Assembly: GCA_963742925.1 (NCBI GenBank)
Contig: CAVUNV010000005.1
Coordinates: 372,001-436,000 of the forward strand
Direction of reading: 5' to 3'
DNA: 64,000 bases
Source of the DNA: PALSA-612 sp963742925
Lineage (GTDB): Bacteria > Actinomycetota > Thermoleophilia > Gaiellales > Gaiellaceae
Position numbers and translations under genes: made by a program. The number at the start of each line of letters is the position of its first letter. The stretch's first letter is position 1. Shown here piece after piece: positions 53,429 through 61,332 of this stretch. The notes under the pieces were generated by a model, which searched no databases, had not been told where the DNA came from, and saw only the letters and a list, made by a program, of their open reading frames with translations.

Positions 53429-53521
53429 CGCGGGGGAAACAGCCGGTTTCCCCCGCGGGCCCCCTTCCCCGGCCGTAGCGCGTTTCGCGCGGCTCGAGCT
53501 ACGCCCGGGCCAAGCCCGGGC
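53429..53521 (+). repeat. Two-hairpin structured repeat, copy 2 (after tadC)
   Basis: Hairpin 1 CGCGGGGGAAAC / GTTTCCCCCGCG (53429-53457) and hairpin 2 GCCCGGGC-CAA-GCCCGGGC (53503-53521), joined by GGCCGTAGCGCG and GGCTCGAGCTAC, which can also pair (GTAGC / GCTAC). Compared with copy 1, stem bases change in complementary pairs. It probably ends the tad transcript. Confidence 0.75.
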
Positions 53522-53537
53522 TTCGCTGCCAGTCCTC

Positions 53538-53843
53538 GTGACGACGTTCACCGGCATCCTGATCAGCGCCGTCGCGATCAAGCTCATCCTCGGGTTCATG
53601 GACGCAGCCGTGTCGCTGACGGTCGCGGTGGTGGCGGTGATCCTCGGCAGCCTCGTCTCGGTCGCCGTCGACCTCGCCTCAACCCCTGCCCGGCTGCACA
53701 CAGAAGCGCACGCCGCCCACACCACTCCGGCGGTGCTCCCGCTCGCCGGTTTCGGCTTCAACGCGCTCAGCGCTCTGCTCTGGATCGCGATCGTGTTCGG
53801 ACAAGCCCTGATCATCCAGCACTACGCCAGCAAGGCCCACTAG
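53538..53843 (+). CDS. Small membrane protein between two repeat copies
   Basis: A 101-residue protein with about three hydrophobic stretches (ILISAVAIKLILGFMDAAV, LTVAVVAVILGSLVSVAVDL, LLWIAIVFGQALIIQHYA). Not recognised. GTG 53538 is the only reasonable start but has no TANNNT or strong ribosome site. It is flanked on both sides by copies of the dispersed repeat. Confidence 0.5.
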   Translation: MTTFTGILISAVAIKLILGFMDAAVSLTVAVVAVILGSLVSVAVDLASTPARLHTEAHAAHTTPAVLPLAGFGFNALSALLWIAIVFGQALIIQHYASKAH

Positions 53844-53866
53844 CCGCTTTCGGCTTTGTGCTCTCC

Positions 53867-53917
53867 GGCCGTAGCGCGTGTCGGGCGGCTCGAGCTACGC
53901 CGGGGCAAAGCCCCGGC
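53867..53917 (+). repeat. Structured repeat, copy 3 (partial, hairpin 2 only)
   Basis: GGCCGTAGCGCG, GGCTCGAGCTAC and then GCCGGGGC-AAA-GCCCCGGC (53899-53917). Hairpin 2 again differs from the other copies by paired changes. The first hairpin is missing; an AGCCG-CTTT-CGGCT stem near 53842-53855 may serve as terminator for the preceding gene. Confidence 0.65.
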
Positions 53918-53988
53918 TTCGCGGACGATCGCTCGGTCTGGCGAACGTCACTGCAGGACCACCGGTCGACGGCACTGCCGTCCGGGTA

Positions 53989-54004
53989 GGAAGGTTTTCC
54001 TTCC
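53989..54004 (+). promoter_or_regulatory. Hairpin before the DUF1003 start codon
   Basis: GGAAGG-TTTT-CCTTCC ends six bases before ATG 54011, with a second stem (GACGGC-ACT-GCCGTC) just upstream. A hairpin so close to the start could influence ribosome access; no ribosome site is otherwise visible. Confidence 0.3.
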
Positions 54005-54010
54005 AGGCTG

Positions 54011-54490
54011 ATGGCCACGGCCGGTAGCCAGTCTCAGCAGGTCGAGCGGCCGAAGCGGTTAGCGGTCGAGCCGAACCCGGCGCTGGTCGAGCACGCCCGC
54101 GAGCGCGCCGAGAGCGCGCAGAACCGGATCGCCGATCGGATCACGGCCTTTGCAGGCTCGATGGGCTTCGTCTACGTCTCGATCCTCTGGTTCGGCTGCT
54201 GGATCGGATTCGGTGTCGAGAAGTACCCGTACGGCCTCCTGACGATGATCGTCTCGCTCGAGGCGATCATCCTCACGACCTTCGTGGTGATCAGTCAGAA
54301 CCGCACGGACGCCAAGCGTCAAGCCGTTGCCGACCTGCAGTGGCAGGTCGTCCAGGTCGAAGACAAGCAGAACGAGGAGCTGCTCGATCTCTCCCACCAG
54401 ATCCTCGAGCTGACGAAGCAAGTTCACGCTTACGCGGCTGCCCGCGCCGGCGATACGCCACCCGCGGGAGACTCCAACTCGCCGAGCTGA
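54011..54490 (+). CDS. DUF1003 membrane protein
   Basis: A 159-residue protein with two membrane helices (FVYVSILWFGCWIGFGV and LLTMIVSLEAIILTTFVVI) flanked by ADRITAFAGSM and SQNRTDAKRQAVADLQ, the DUF1003 signature, and a helical C-terminus. The function is unknown. Convergent with the coiled-coil gene. Confidence 0.85.
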   Translation: MATAGSQSQQVERPKRLAVEPNPALVEHARERAESAQNRIADRITAFAGSMGFVYVSILWFGCWIGFGVEKYPYGLLTMIVSLEAIILTTFVVISQNRTDAKRQAVADLQWQVVQVEDKQNEELLDLSHQILELTKQVHAYAAARAGDTPPAGDSNSPS

Positions 54491-54544
54491 CGTCGAGGCG
54501 GCCAGGCCGGCCGCGGCACTACGGGGAAGTCGGCTGTTTCGCTG

Positions 54545-55894
54545 CTATCTCTTCAGCGCGGCTTCGCGCTTGCCGAGCTCGCCCTGGGCCTGGCCGATGA
54601 AGGCCTCGAGCTCGCCTTCCTTCTTCTGCAGCCGCGCCTCGCGGGCCTTCAGCTCCTGCTCCCAGAGGTCGAGCCGCTCGCTCTCGAGCTCGATGTCGAC
54701 CTCGACCTTGGCCCGGTGGTTGGCGATCTCCTGCTCGCGCTCGTGGAGTGCGGCCTCGCGCTCCTCGATCTCGTCCGCTCGCTCGGTGAGATCGGCCTCG
54801 CGGGACTTGAGGCGCTTGGCGCGGCCCTCGACCCGCTTGCGCTCGGACTCGATCTGCTCCTCGCCCTTGGCGATCTCGGCTTCCCGCCGCGTGACCTCGT
54901 GATTCCTGGCTTCGATCTCCTCGGCGAGCGTGTCGAGATTGCGTCCGCGAACGCACTCGGCGGCGAGCTGCTCGAGCTCGACCGAGCGGCGGTCGAGCTC
55001 GGACTGGAGGTCTCGTAGCTCGCGGCCGCGGAGGACGTTCTCCTCGGCCCGCTCGAGCTCGGCCGCCTTCTCCGCGAGCTCTCCGCCTCGCGCGTCGAGC
55101 TTCCGTGCACGTTCGGCCAGCTCCCTCGCCCGTTCGCCGAGCTCGTGGCGTTCCTGGGAGAGATGCGCCGCCTCGGTCTCGAGCTCGGCTCGCTCGGCTG
55201 CGACGGCCTCGCGGTCTGCCTTCAGGTCGTCGGTGCCGGCGGCCAGGCCGTCACGCTCCGTGGACAGGTTCCGCCGCTCTGCGGCCAGCTCGTCCTCGAG
55301 CTCCTGTCTGCGTGCAGCCAGCTCCTTCTCGAGCTCCCGGCTCCGGCGCGCGACGTCAGCTTCCAGCGCGCGGCCTCGGCGCTCGAGCTCTCGCTCCACG
55401 TCGCGCTCGCGCCGGTCGAGCTCGCGTTCGAGCTGGGTGACTCTGTGGTCACGCTCCTTCAGCTCCGCGTCCAGCCGGCGCTCGTAGTCGGACTTGTCCT
55501 TCTTGCGGGCCTCGAGGCTCTCCTCGAGCTTGGCGATCCGCAGCTCCTTCTTTCCGAGCTCGGCCGCCTGCCGCTCGACCTCCGCCGCGCGCTCTCGCAG
55601 CTCGTCGCTCTCGCGCTCCACGCCGGCCAGGCGCTCGTCCAGCGATGCCGACTGCTCCTCGATCTCCGCGCTTCGGCGCTCGAGCATCTGAGCGAGCTGG
55701 CCGTCTGCCTCCGAGCCCTGGTCCGTCTTCGGCGGTTTCGCCGCCTTGGCCGGTTGCGAGGTCGAAGGCGAGCGGCGACCCTTCGTGGGCGCGGTGCGGT
55801 CGCGAGCCCGGTCGAGCTGCGCCCGCAACCCGGACCCGAAGCCCTTCTCGGTCTCTTCGACCGGATTCTGGCTGGAGGAGTTTGGATGGCTCAC
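54545..55894 (-). CDS. Long coiled-coil protein
   Basis: A 449-residue protein: residues 1 to about 75 are Ser/Pro/Lys-rich and disordered, the rest is nearly continuous Glu/Arg/Leu heptads (RSAEIEEQSASLDERLAGVE onward) without a globular end. It may be a cytoskeletal or scaffold protein of the FilP/Scy kind, but low-complexity coils cannot be assigned by motif. GTG 55894 is chosen for lack of a better start; TTG 55909 is possible. It lies 44 bases downstream of the methyltransferase gene on the same strand. Confidence 0.65.
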   Translation of the reverse strand: MSHPNSSSQNPVEETEKGFGSGLRAQLDRARDRTAPTKGRRSPSTSQPAKAAKPPKTDQGSEADGQLAQMLERRSAEIEEQSASLDERLAGVERESDELRERAAEVERQAAELGKKELRIAKLEESLEARKKDKSDYERRLDAELKERDHRVTQLERELDRRERDVERELERRGRALEADVARRSRELEKELAARRQELEDELAAERRNLSTERDGLAAGTDDLKADREAVAAERAELETEAAHLSQERHELGERARELAERARKLDARGGELAEKAAELERAEENVLRGRELRDLQSELDRRSVELEQLAAECVRGRNLDTLAEEIEARNHEVTRREAEIAKGEEQIESERKRVEGRAKRLKSREADLTERADEIEEREAALHEREQEIANHRAKVEVDIELESERLDLWEQELKAREARLQKKEGELEAFIGQAQGELGKREAALKR

Positions 55895-55938
55895 GACGAT
55901 CGCTCTCAAGAGGGATCGGCGCCGGAGCGGGGTTCGAC

Positions 55939-56622
55939 CTATCCCTCGGGAGAGGGGGTGAACGCCGAAGCGCCGGGCGGAGGCGGGCCGGACACCGACG
56001 ACGTCTCGGCTACGGCGACGAGTGTCATGCCTCTGCGCAGGAGGTGCGGCTGGGCCGTCACGGGAAAGAGGCCGAGCAACTGGGAGGGCGTCAGGAGTCG
56101 CAGGCCGAGCCCTTCCGTGCGCCCGAGCGCGCGGTAGACCGCGTCTCGCCGATCGTCCGGGAGCCAGTGTGCGAGCGGCACGAGCGTGTGGGTGTCGATC
56201 GGGAACCAGCGGTTCGGCGTCGTGATGAAGACACGGTGCGATACCCGGCAGAGCTCGCGGACGAAGGTGCGCTGCGAATCCAGATCGGGGAGGTGCTCGA
56301 CGACCGCGTTCGAGAAGCCGATGTCGAACCGGCTTGCATCGAACGGGAGCGCCCGTCCGTCTGCGCGGACGGCGTCGACCTGCGGGAAGGCCTGCCCAAA
56401 GACCTTCAGATGCTGGGTCGACACCGCGACGATGCGCTCGGGCCAGGGGTAGAGCGCCTCGAAGAAGTTCGCCGTGCCGTAGGCGTCGGCGCCGAATCCC
56501 CCGTCGCTCACGCCGACGTCGATCACCGTCGTGTCGGCGGTCGGTTCCATCGCCGCCAGGAAGAGCTCCATCTTGCGCCGCCGACTTGCGGACGAGACCC
56601 GCGAGGCGATGCGTCGCAGCAA
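55939..56622 (-). CDS. Class I SAM-dependent methyltransferase
   Basis: A 227-residue methyltransferase: motif I TVIDVGVSDGGFG, acidic post-motif loop VDAVRADGRALPFD, motif II FDIGFSNAVVEHLPD, and FITTPNRWFPIDTHTLVPL, a tail seen in Methyltransf_11/25 enzymes acting on sugars or polyketides. The substrate is unknown. TTG 56622 follows the stop of the upstream glycosidase gene by seven bases, so it is probably translated from the same message. Confidence 0.78.
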   Translation of the reverse strand: MLRRIASRVSSASRRRKMELFLAAMEPTADTTVIDVGVSDGGFGADAYGTANFFEALYPWPERIVAVSTQHLKVFGQAFPQVDAVRADGRALPFDASRFDIGFSNAVVEHLPDLDSQRTFVRELCRVSHRVFITTPNRWFPIDTHTLVPLAHWLPDDRRDAVYRALGRTEGLGLRLLTPSQLLGLFPVTAQPHLLRRGMTLVAVAETSSVSGPPPPGASAFTPSPEG

Positions 56623-56629
56623 GCTTCCG

Positions 56630-58045
56630 CTAGCCGACCAGGATCTCGGCCACGCGATTGACCTGGTTGCCGTTCGAGTCGCCGATCTTGAAGTAGACGA
56701 CGTACAGGCCGTTCTTCTGCGCCTTCACGATGGGGACGCGGATCGATGTGTAGCCGTCGAGACCGATCACCGACGTCGGCTGGGAGACGCCGACCGAGCG
56801 CCCGCGGTACGTCACGGAGACCGTCGAGCCGAGCTTGGCCCCGACTCCGTCGCGTACCTCGAGTGCCCAGACCGGCATGCGGACGACCGGATTCGACGTG
56901 CCCGGACTGATATGGACGAGCGGGCTGCGGACGTCGAGGGGTCTCGCTCCCGCGGTGAACGTCGCAAAGGCGGGCTTCCGCGAGTTGTCCTGGTTTTCGA
57001 GACCGCTCTGCCAGGTGCTCGTCGGATCGTCTCGGAAGATGAACCAGATGAACATGTCCACGCGCTGGTCCTTCTGCGCGTAGGCGAGCGCCTGCCTGGC
57101 GTAGGCGGCCTGCTGTGCGAGGGTCACTCCCTTCGGCTCGCCCGGCTTCGTCTCGAATCCGTACTCGGTGATCCAGATCGGGATGCCCTTGCGTTTGAAC
57201 CACTGGTCGAGCTTCTTCTCGAACGTCGGGAGCTGCGTGAGATTCACGTTGGGGAAGGCCACCTTCGCGTAGGGCCCCTGGCCGAGCCCGGAGTACGGGT
57301 GGTGGGCCCAGGCGTCGAACTTGACCTTAGGCCCCGGAGCCGTCGAGACGAGGTGGGCGAAGAGCCCGGGCGCGATCGTGTTCTGCCCCGACCCGCCGAC
57401 GGCCCTCTGACGGCCGCGCGGCGACGTTTCGCCGATCGCGACCAGCGCCCTCGGGTTGCCGGCCTTGATGCCGGCGTACGCGGCGCGCGCCATCTTCGCA
57501 TAGACGAGCGGGGAGCTGGGCTTGCCGCTCTTGTCGTAGGCGGGCGCCAGGAACTCCTCGAGGTTGGGCTCGTTCCAGACCGAGTAGTAGCCGACCGACA
57601 TGTAGCCCGGGAAACGGCCCGAGTAACGCGCTGCGAGCGCCTGGGCGAAGTTTTGGAGGTCGGCCATGTTCGTCGGCGCATGGTTCTCGCCCTGGTCGCC
57701 GTTCGCCCACCCGGGCGTGCCCCAGATGGTCAGCACCACCGTCATGTCACGGAAGGCCGCGCTGCGCACGAGCTCGTCGATGTCCTCGAAGTGGTACGTG
57801 GGGTCGAACGGATTGGTCGCGTTCCCCGGTCTCGTCGGCGCGACGCGCGACCAGTAGGCGGTCGTGCGGATGATCGTAACGCCCGTCGTCGCGGCGTTGT
57901 TCAGATTCGTCACACGGTCGTCGCGCCAGCGGAACGAGGGATCGTCCTGGAAGCCAACCGGCATTCGAGATGAGCCGAGGGCGGCGGCGGGTACCGCAGC
58001 TGCGAGCAGGAGCAGACAGCCGAGGATGAGGCGGGCACGTGTCAT
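56630..58045 (-). CDS. Secreted glycosidase-like (clan GH-A) protein
   Basis: A 471-residue exported protein with signal peptide LILGCLLLLAAAVPAAALG. The (beta/alpha)8 domain has the acid/base glutamate in YYSVWNEPNLEEF and the nucleophile glutamate in IWITEYGFET, as in clan GH-A (GH5, GH39, GH53 and PslG-like). A small beta domain of about 100 residues ends the protein. ATG 58045 is the likely start, though an ATG at 58081 is possible. TTGACG near 58130 on the minus strand with TAGAAC 16 bases on may be its promoter. It could trim exopolysaccharide. Confidence 0.75.
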   Translation of the reverse strand: MTRARLILGCLLLLAAAVPAAALGSSRMPVGFQDDPSFRWRDDRVTNLNNAATTGVTIIRTTAYWSRVAPTRPGNATNPFDPTYHFEDIDELVRSAAFRDMTVVLTIWGTPGWANGDQGENHAPTNMADLQNFAQALAARYSGRFPGYMSVGYYSVWNEPNLEEFLAPAYDKSGKPSSPLVYAKMARAAYAGIKAGNPRALVAIGETSPRGRQRAVGGSGQNTIAPGLFAHLVSTAPGPKVKFDAWAHHPYSGLGQGPYAKVAFPNVNLTQLPTFEKKLDQWFKRKGIPIWITEYGFETKPGEPKGVTLAQQAAYARQALAYAQKDQRVDMFIWFIFRDDPTSTWQSGLENQDNSRKPAFATFTAGARPLDVRSPLVHISPGTSNPVVRMPVWALEVRDGVGAKLGSTVSVTYRGRSVGVSQPTSVIGLDGYTSIRVPIVKAQKNGLYVVYFKIGDSNGNQVNRVAEILVG

Positions 58046-58143
58046 GGCGCGGCGGCTCGACGGGACGAGCCGAAGGACCATACCGAGATTGGGCGGGCGA
58101 CGGTCGGGTTCTAACAGACCCCTAACCATCGTCAACGTCGGTT

Positions 58144-58542
58144 TTACTCCTCCTCCGCCGGGTTGCGCAGACGCTTCACCCGGCTGCGGTGCCGCTTCGT
58201 GGCCAGTCGCTCCTCGACGGCCTTCCTGGGTGGGCGGGTCGCCCGTCGGGGTCTCGGAACCTTGAGCGCTTCCCGCAGCGATGCAACGAGCCGCTCGGTT
58301 GCCAGCTCCCGGTTCCGCAGCTGGCTCCGCTCGTCCTCGGCGACCGCCCGCAGGGTCGTCCCCGCGCGGCCGATCACGCGCTCCTTCTGCCTCTCGGTCA
58401 GCGACGGCGACGCCTCGACGTCGAACAGCGCCTCCACTCGCGTCTCCGTCTTCTGTGCGTGTTGCCCGCCCGGCCCGCTCGAGCGTGACGTGCGGAAACG
58501 GATCTCGGAGAGCGCGATCGAGACGCCCCGCGTGACCGGAAT
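58144..58542 (-). CDS. arfB: ArfB-like peptidyl-tRNA hydrolase (start uncertain)
   Basis: Rescues stalled ribosomes by hydrolysing peptidyl-tRNA. The GGQ loop SSGPGGQHAQKTETRVE and a basic C-terminal tail (TKRHRSRVKRLRN) are clear. No ATG, GTG or TTG lies close to the expected N-terminus; the open frame continues far into the antisense of acpS. ATT at 58542, seven bases after TAGTGC (a near TANNNT), gives IPVTRGVSIALSEIRFR, the length of other ArfB proteins, so an ATT start or a local base error is inferred. Confidence 0.72.
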   Translation of the reverse strand: MPVTRGVSIALSEIRFRTSRSSGPGGQHAQKTETRVEALFDVEASPSLTERQKERVIGRAGTTLRAVAEDERSQLRNRELATERLVASLREALKVPRPRRATRPPRKAVEERLATKRHRSRVKRLRNPAEEE

Positions 58543-58567
58543 CCTGTTCGCACTAGACTCGCCCGCG

Positions 58568-58606
58568 ATGGCGTCAATTCTGCTGCAAGCGTCCGTCGGC
58601 GGATGA
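58568..58606 (+). CDS. 12-codon leader peptide coupled to acpS
   Basis: ATG 58568 lies eight bases after TAGACT (58554-58559) and reads MASILLQASVGG before a TGA that overlaps the acpS ATG. It looks like a leaderless short frame feeding ribosomes to acpS, which has no ribosome site of its own. Not conserved evidence beyond this window. Confidence 0.4.
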   Translation: MASILLQASVGG

Positions 58607-58968
58607 GGGTCGGCGTCGACCTGATCGAGATCGAGCGGGTGCGCAGGACGCTCGCCCGCTACGGCGACTTCCGGGCGCGCTGCTTCACGGACTCCGAGCG
58701 CGCGTATTGCGACTCGCGCCCGAATCCGGCTCAGCACTACGCGGCGCGCTTCGCGGGCAAGGAGGCGGTCGGGAAGGCACTCGGCTTCGGCGTCGCCGTC
58801 CACTTCGCCTGGCGCGAGGTCGAGATCGCGGGGCGGCCGAAGCCCACGGTTCGGCTGTCGGGGCGGCTTCTCGAGCGCGCCGAGCGGCTCGGCGCCGGTG
58901 AGATCGAGCTGTCGATGACGCACTCGAAGGAGCTGGCCGCGGCGGTGGCCGTCGTCTCGGATGCTTGA
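58603..58968 (+). CDS. acpS: Holo-ACP synthase
   Basis: Transfers phosphopantetheine from CoA to acyl carrier protein. The 121-residue protein has VGVDLIEIERVRR with the metal-binding aspartate, the AARFAGKEAVGKALG signature with Glu and Lys, and a C-terminal EIELSMTHSKELAAAVAVV. The ATG overlaps a short upstream frame, and its stop lies eight bases inside nnrDE. acpS-nnr-alr is a common gene order in Gram-positive bacteria. Confidence 0.93.
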   Translation: MRVGVDLIEIERVRRTLARYGDFRARCFTDSERAYCDSRPNPAQHYAARFAGKEAVGKALGFGVAVHFAWREVEIAGRPKPTVRLSGRLLERAERLGAGEIELSMTHSKELAAAVAVVSDA

Positions 58969-60328
58969 GCCGCTGTACACGGCTGCAGAGATGCGAGCCG
59001 CCGAGGAACGGTATCCCGGCTATCCGGACACGGTTCCCGAGTTGATGGAGCGAGCGGGCAAGGCAGTGGCCAACCTCGTGCTCGCGGATTTCGGCGGCCT
59101 CCGTCGGATTACGGTGGTCTGCGGCGGCGGTTCGAACGGCGGTGACGGGCGCGTGGCGGCCCGCCACCTCGAGCAGGCCGGCCGCGAGGTGCTGGTCGTG
59201 GACGCCAAGGCGGGGGAGACGGAGCTCGGCGAGCCCGAGCTCATCGTCGACGCGCTGTTCGGCACCGGTTTCATCGGCGAGCCGCGAGACGATGCCGCGC
59301 GGCTGATCGAGCGGATCAACGCCGCGGATGCGGAGGTCGTCGCGGTGGACCTGCCCTCCGGCGTGGACGCCTCGACCGGCGAGGTCGCCGGGGCGGCGGT
59401 CGACGCGACCTGCTCGGTCACGTTTCACGGCGAGAAGGTCGGGCATCGGGTCACGCCGGGCTCCCACCTCTGCGGCCGCCACGTCGAGGTCGCGGACATC
59501 GGGCTGGAGCCGCTCGAGACGCGTTGCCACAAGGTCGCCGGCATCGACATCCTGCAGCTCGTCCCGCGGCGCACGCCGCGCGACAACAAGTACTCCGCGG
59601 GCTCCGTCCTCGTCGTCGGCGGCTCGCGCGGGATGACGGGCGCCGCGGCCCTCGCCGCGCGAGCGGCGTTCCGGGCCGACGCCGGCTACGTCGCGATCGC
59701 GTCGCCCGCCGAGTCGATTCCCATCCTGGAGACCCTCGTGCTCGAGGCCGTGAAGCGACCGCTCGACGACGTGTTCGAGGCCGCCGGGAGAGCCGGGGCG
59801 CTCGCGATCGGGCCCGGGCTCGGGCGAGGCGACGAGGCGAGGGCCCTCGTCCGGCGACTCCTCGAGGAGATCGACCTCCCGGCCGTCGTGGATGCGGACG
59901 CGCTTTTCGGCCTCGAGCCGTTCTCGCGGTCGGCGCCGACCGTGCTGACACCGCACTCCGGCGAGCTCGCGCGCCTGCTCGGGGCCGAGTCGGCGTGGGT
60001 CGACGCCCATCGGCTCGCGGCGCTCGATCGCGCCGTCGAGGCGTTCGGCTGCGTCGTCCTGCTGAAAGGGGCCGGCACCCTGGTCGGGGCACCCGGCCAC
60101 GGGGCGGCCGTGTGCAGCGGGTGGCCGAGCCTCGCGACCGCAGGCACGGGCGACGTGCTGACCGGGATCATCGGCTCGTTCCTTGCCAAGGGCATGGACG
60201 CACGGCTCGCGGCAGTGGCGGCGGCGACGGCCCACGCGCATGCCGCGATGGCCGCAGAGCAGCAGGACGGTCTCGTGGCGAGCGACGTGATCGAGAAGCT
60301 GCCGCGGGTTCTCCATGACTCGCTCTGA
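58961..60328 (+). CDS. nnrDE: Bifunctional NAD(P)H-hydrate epimerase/dehydratase
   Basis: Repairs hydrated NAD(P)H. The 455-residue protein joins a YjeF_N epimerase domain (VCGGGSNGGDGRVAARHL, VDLPSGVDASTGE) and an ADP/ATP-dependent dehydratase of ribokinase fold (KYSAGSVLVVGGSRGMTGA, IGPGLGRGDEAR, TPHSGELARLLG, LKGAGTLVG, TAGTGDVLTGIIGSFLAKG). The dehydratase keeps GTGD. It overlaps acpS by eight bases and alr by fourteen. Confidence 0.93.
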   Translation: MLEPLYTAAEMRAAEERYPGYPDTVPELMERAGKAVANLVLADFGGLRRITVVCGGGSNGGDGRVAARHLEQAGREVLVVDAKAGETELGEPELIVDALFGTGFIGEPRDDAARLIERINAADAEVVAVDLPSGVDASTGEVAGAAVDATCSVTFHGEKVGHRVTPGSHLCGRHVEVADIGLEPLETRCHKVAGIDILQLVPRRTPRDNKYSAGSVLVVGGSRGMTGAAALAARAAFRADAGYVAIASPAESIPILETLVLEAVKRPLDDVFEAAGRAGALAIGPGLGRGDEARALVRRLLEEIDLPAVVDADALFGLEPFSRSAPTVLTPHSGELARLLGAESAWVDAHRLAALDRAVEAFGCVVLLKGAGTLVGAPGHGAAVCSGWPSLATAGTGDVLTGIIGSFLAKGMDARLAAVAAATAHAHAAMAAEQQDGLVASDVIEKLPRVLHDSL

Positions 60329-61332
60329 GATCACGATCGACCTCGGCGCCGTGCGCCGCAACGTCGAGACGCTCCGGCGCACGCTCGGGGGCACCGAGCT
60401 CTGGGCCGTCGTCAAGGCCGACGGGTACGGACACGGCGCGGCCGACGTGGCCATGGCTGCCGCGGGCGCGGGCGCGACGGCCCTGTGCGTCGCGACCGTG
60501 GCCGAGGGCCTGTCCCTCAGACGTGTCCTGCCGGGACATCGGATCCTCGTGCTGGGCCCGACAGACGAGATCCGGGAGGCGCGGGACGGAAGGCTCGAGC
60601 TCGTCGTCGGCGACGGGCCGATCCCCGAGGGCGTGCCCGTGCACGTCAAGCTCGACACCGGCATGGGGCGCTTCGGATTCGCGCGCCTGCCCCCGCTGAC
60701 GGCGAACGTCGTCGGGCTGATGACGCATCTGGCCACGGCCGATACCGACCCGGCCTTCGCCGGGCGGCAGCTGGAGCGGTTTCGGGAGCTCACGGCGGGG
60801 TCTGACCCCGACCTGACCCGGCACGCCGCGAACAGCGCTGCCGCGCTGCGCCTGCCGTCGTCGCGTCTCGACGCGGCCCGCTGCGGCATCGCAATCTACG
60901 GCCTGTCTCCGTTCGGCGCCGATCCGGCCGACGACGGCCTGGAGCCGGCGCTGCGCTGGCAGAGCCGAGCTGGCGCAGGTGAAGAGGCTCGAGGCAGGCG
61001 AGAGCACCGGCTACGGCCGGAGCTTCGTCGCCGAGCGGCCCACCTGGATCGCGATCGTGCCGGTCGGGTACGCCGACGGCTTCCGCCGCGACCTGACGGG
61101 AACGGACGTCCTCGTCGCCGGCCGACGGCGCCGCGTGGTCGGCACGGTCTCGATGGACTCGTTCGCCGTCGAGCTGGACGGGCCGCTCGAGCCGGGCACG
61201 CCCGTGACGCTGATCGGCGACGGGCTGCTCGCGGAGGAGCACGCCCGCCGGGCCGGGACGATCACGTACGAGCTCGTCTGCGGCATCGGGACGAGCCCCG
61301 AGCGGGCCGGACGGGTGGTCGTCGATGCTTGA
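60315..61332 (+). CDS. alr: Alanine racemase (one frame break)
   Basis: PLP enzyme making D-alanine for peptidoglycan. The N-terminal barrel has the PLP lysine in WAVVKADGYGHG, the phosphate region HVKLDTGMGRFGF and RHAANSAAAL; the C-terminal beta domain has the second catalytic tyrosine in ESTGYGRSF and VSMDSFAVEL. An extra C near 60965 (after RWQS) breaks the frame; removal gives RWQSELAQVKRLEAGEST. Joined length is about 338 residues. It overlaps nnrDE at one end and cca at the other. Confidence 0.88.

Noticed and set aside
60738..60745. Another GCCGATAC octamer
   Set aside because: It lies inside the alr coding region with no TCAA 15-16 bases upstream; taken as chance.
60797..60812. GGGGTC-T-GACCCC palindrome
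   Set aside because: It falls within well conserved alr codons (TAGSDPDLTRHAANSAA), so it is explained by coding sequence.
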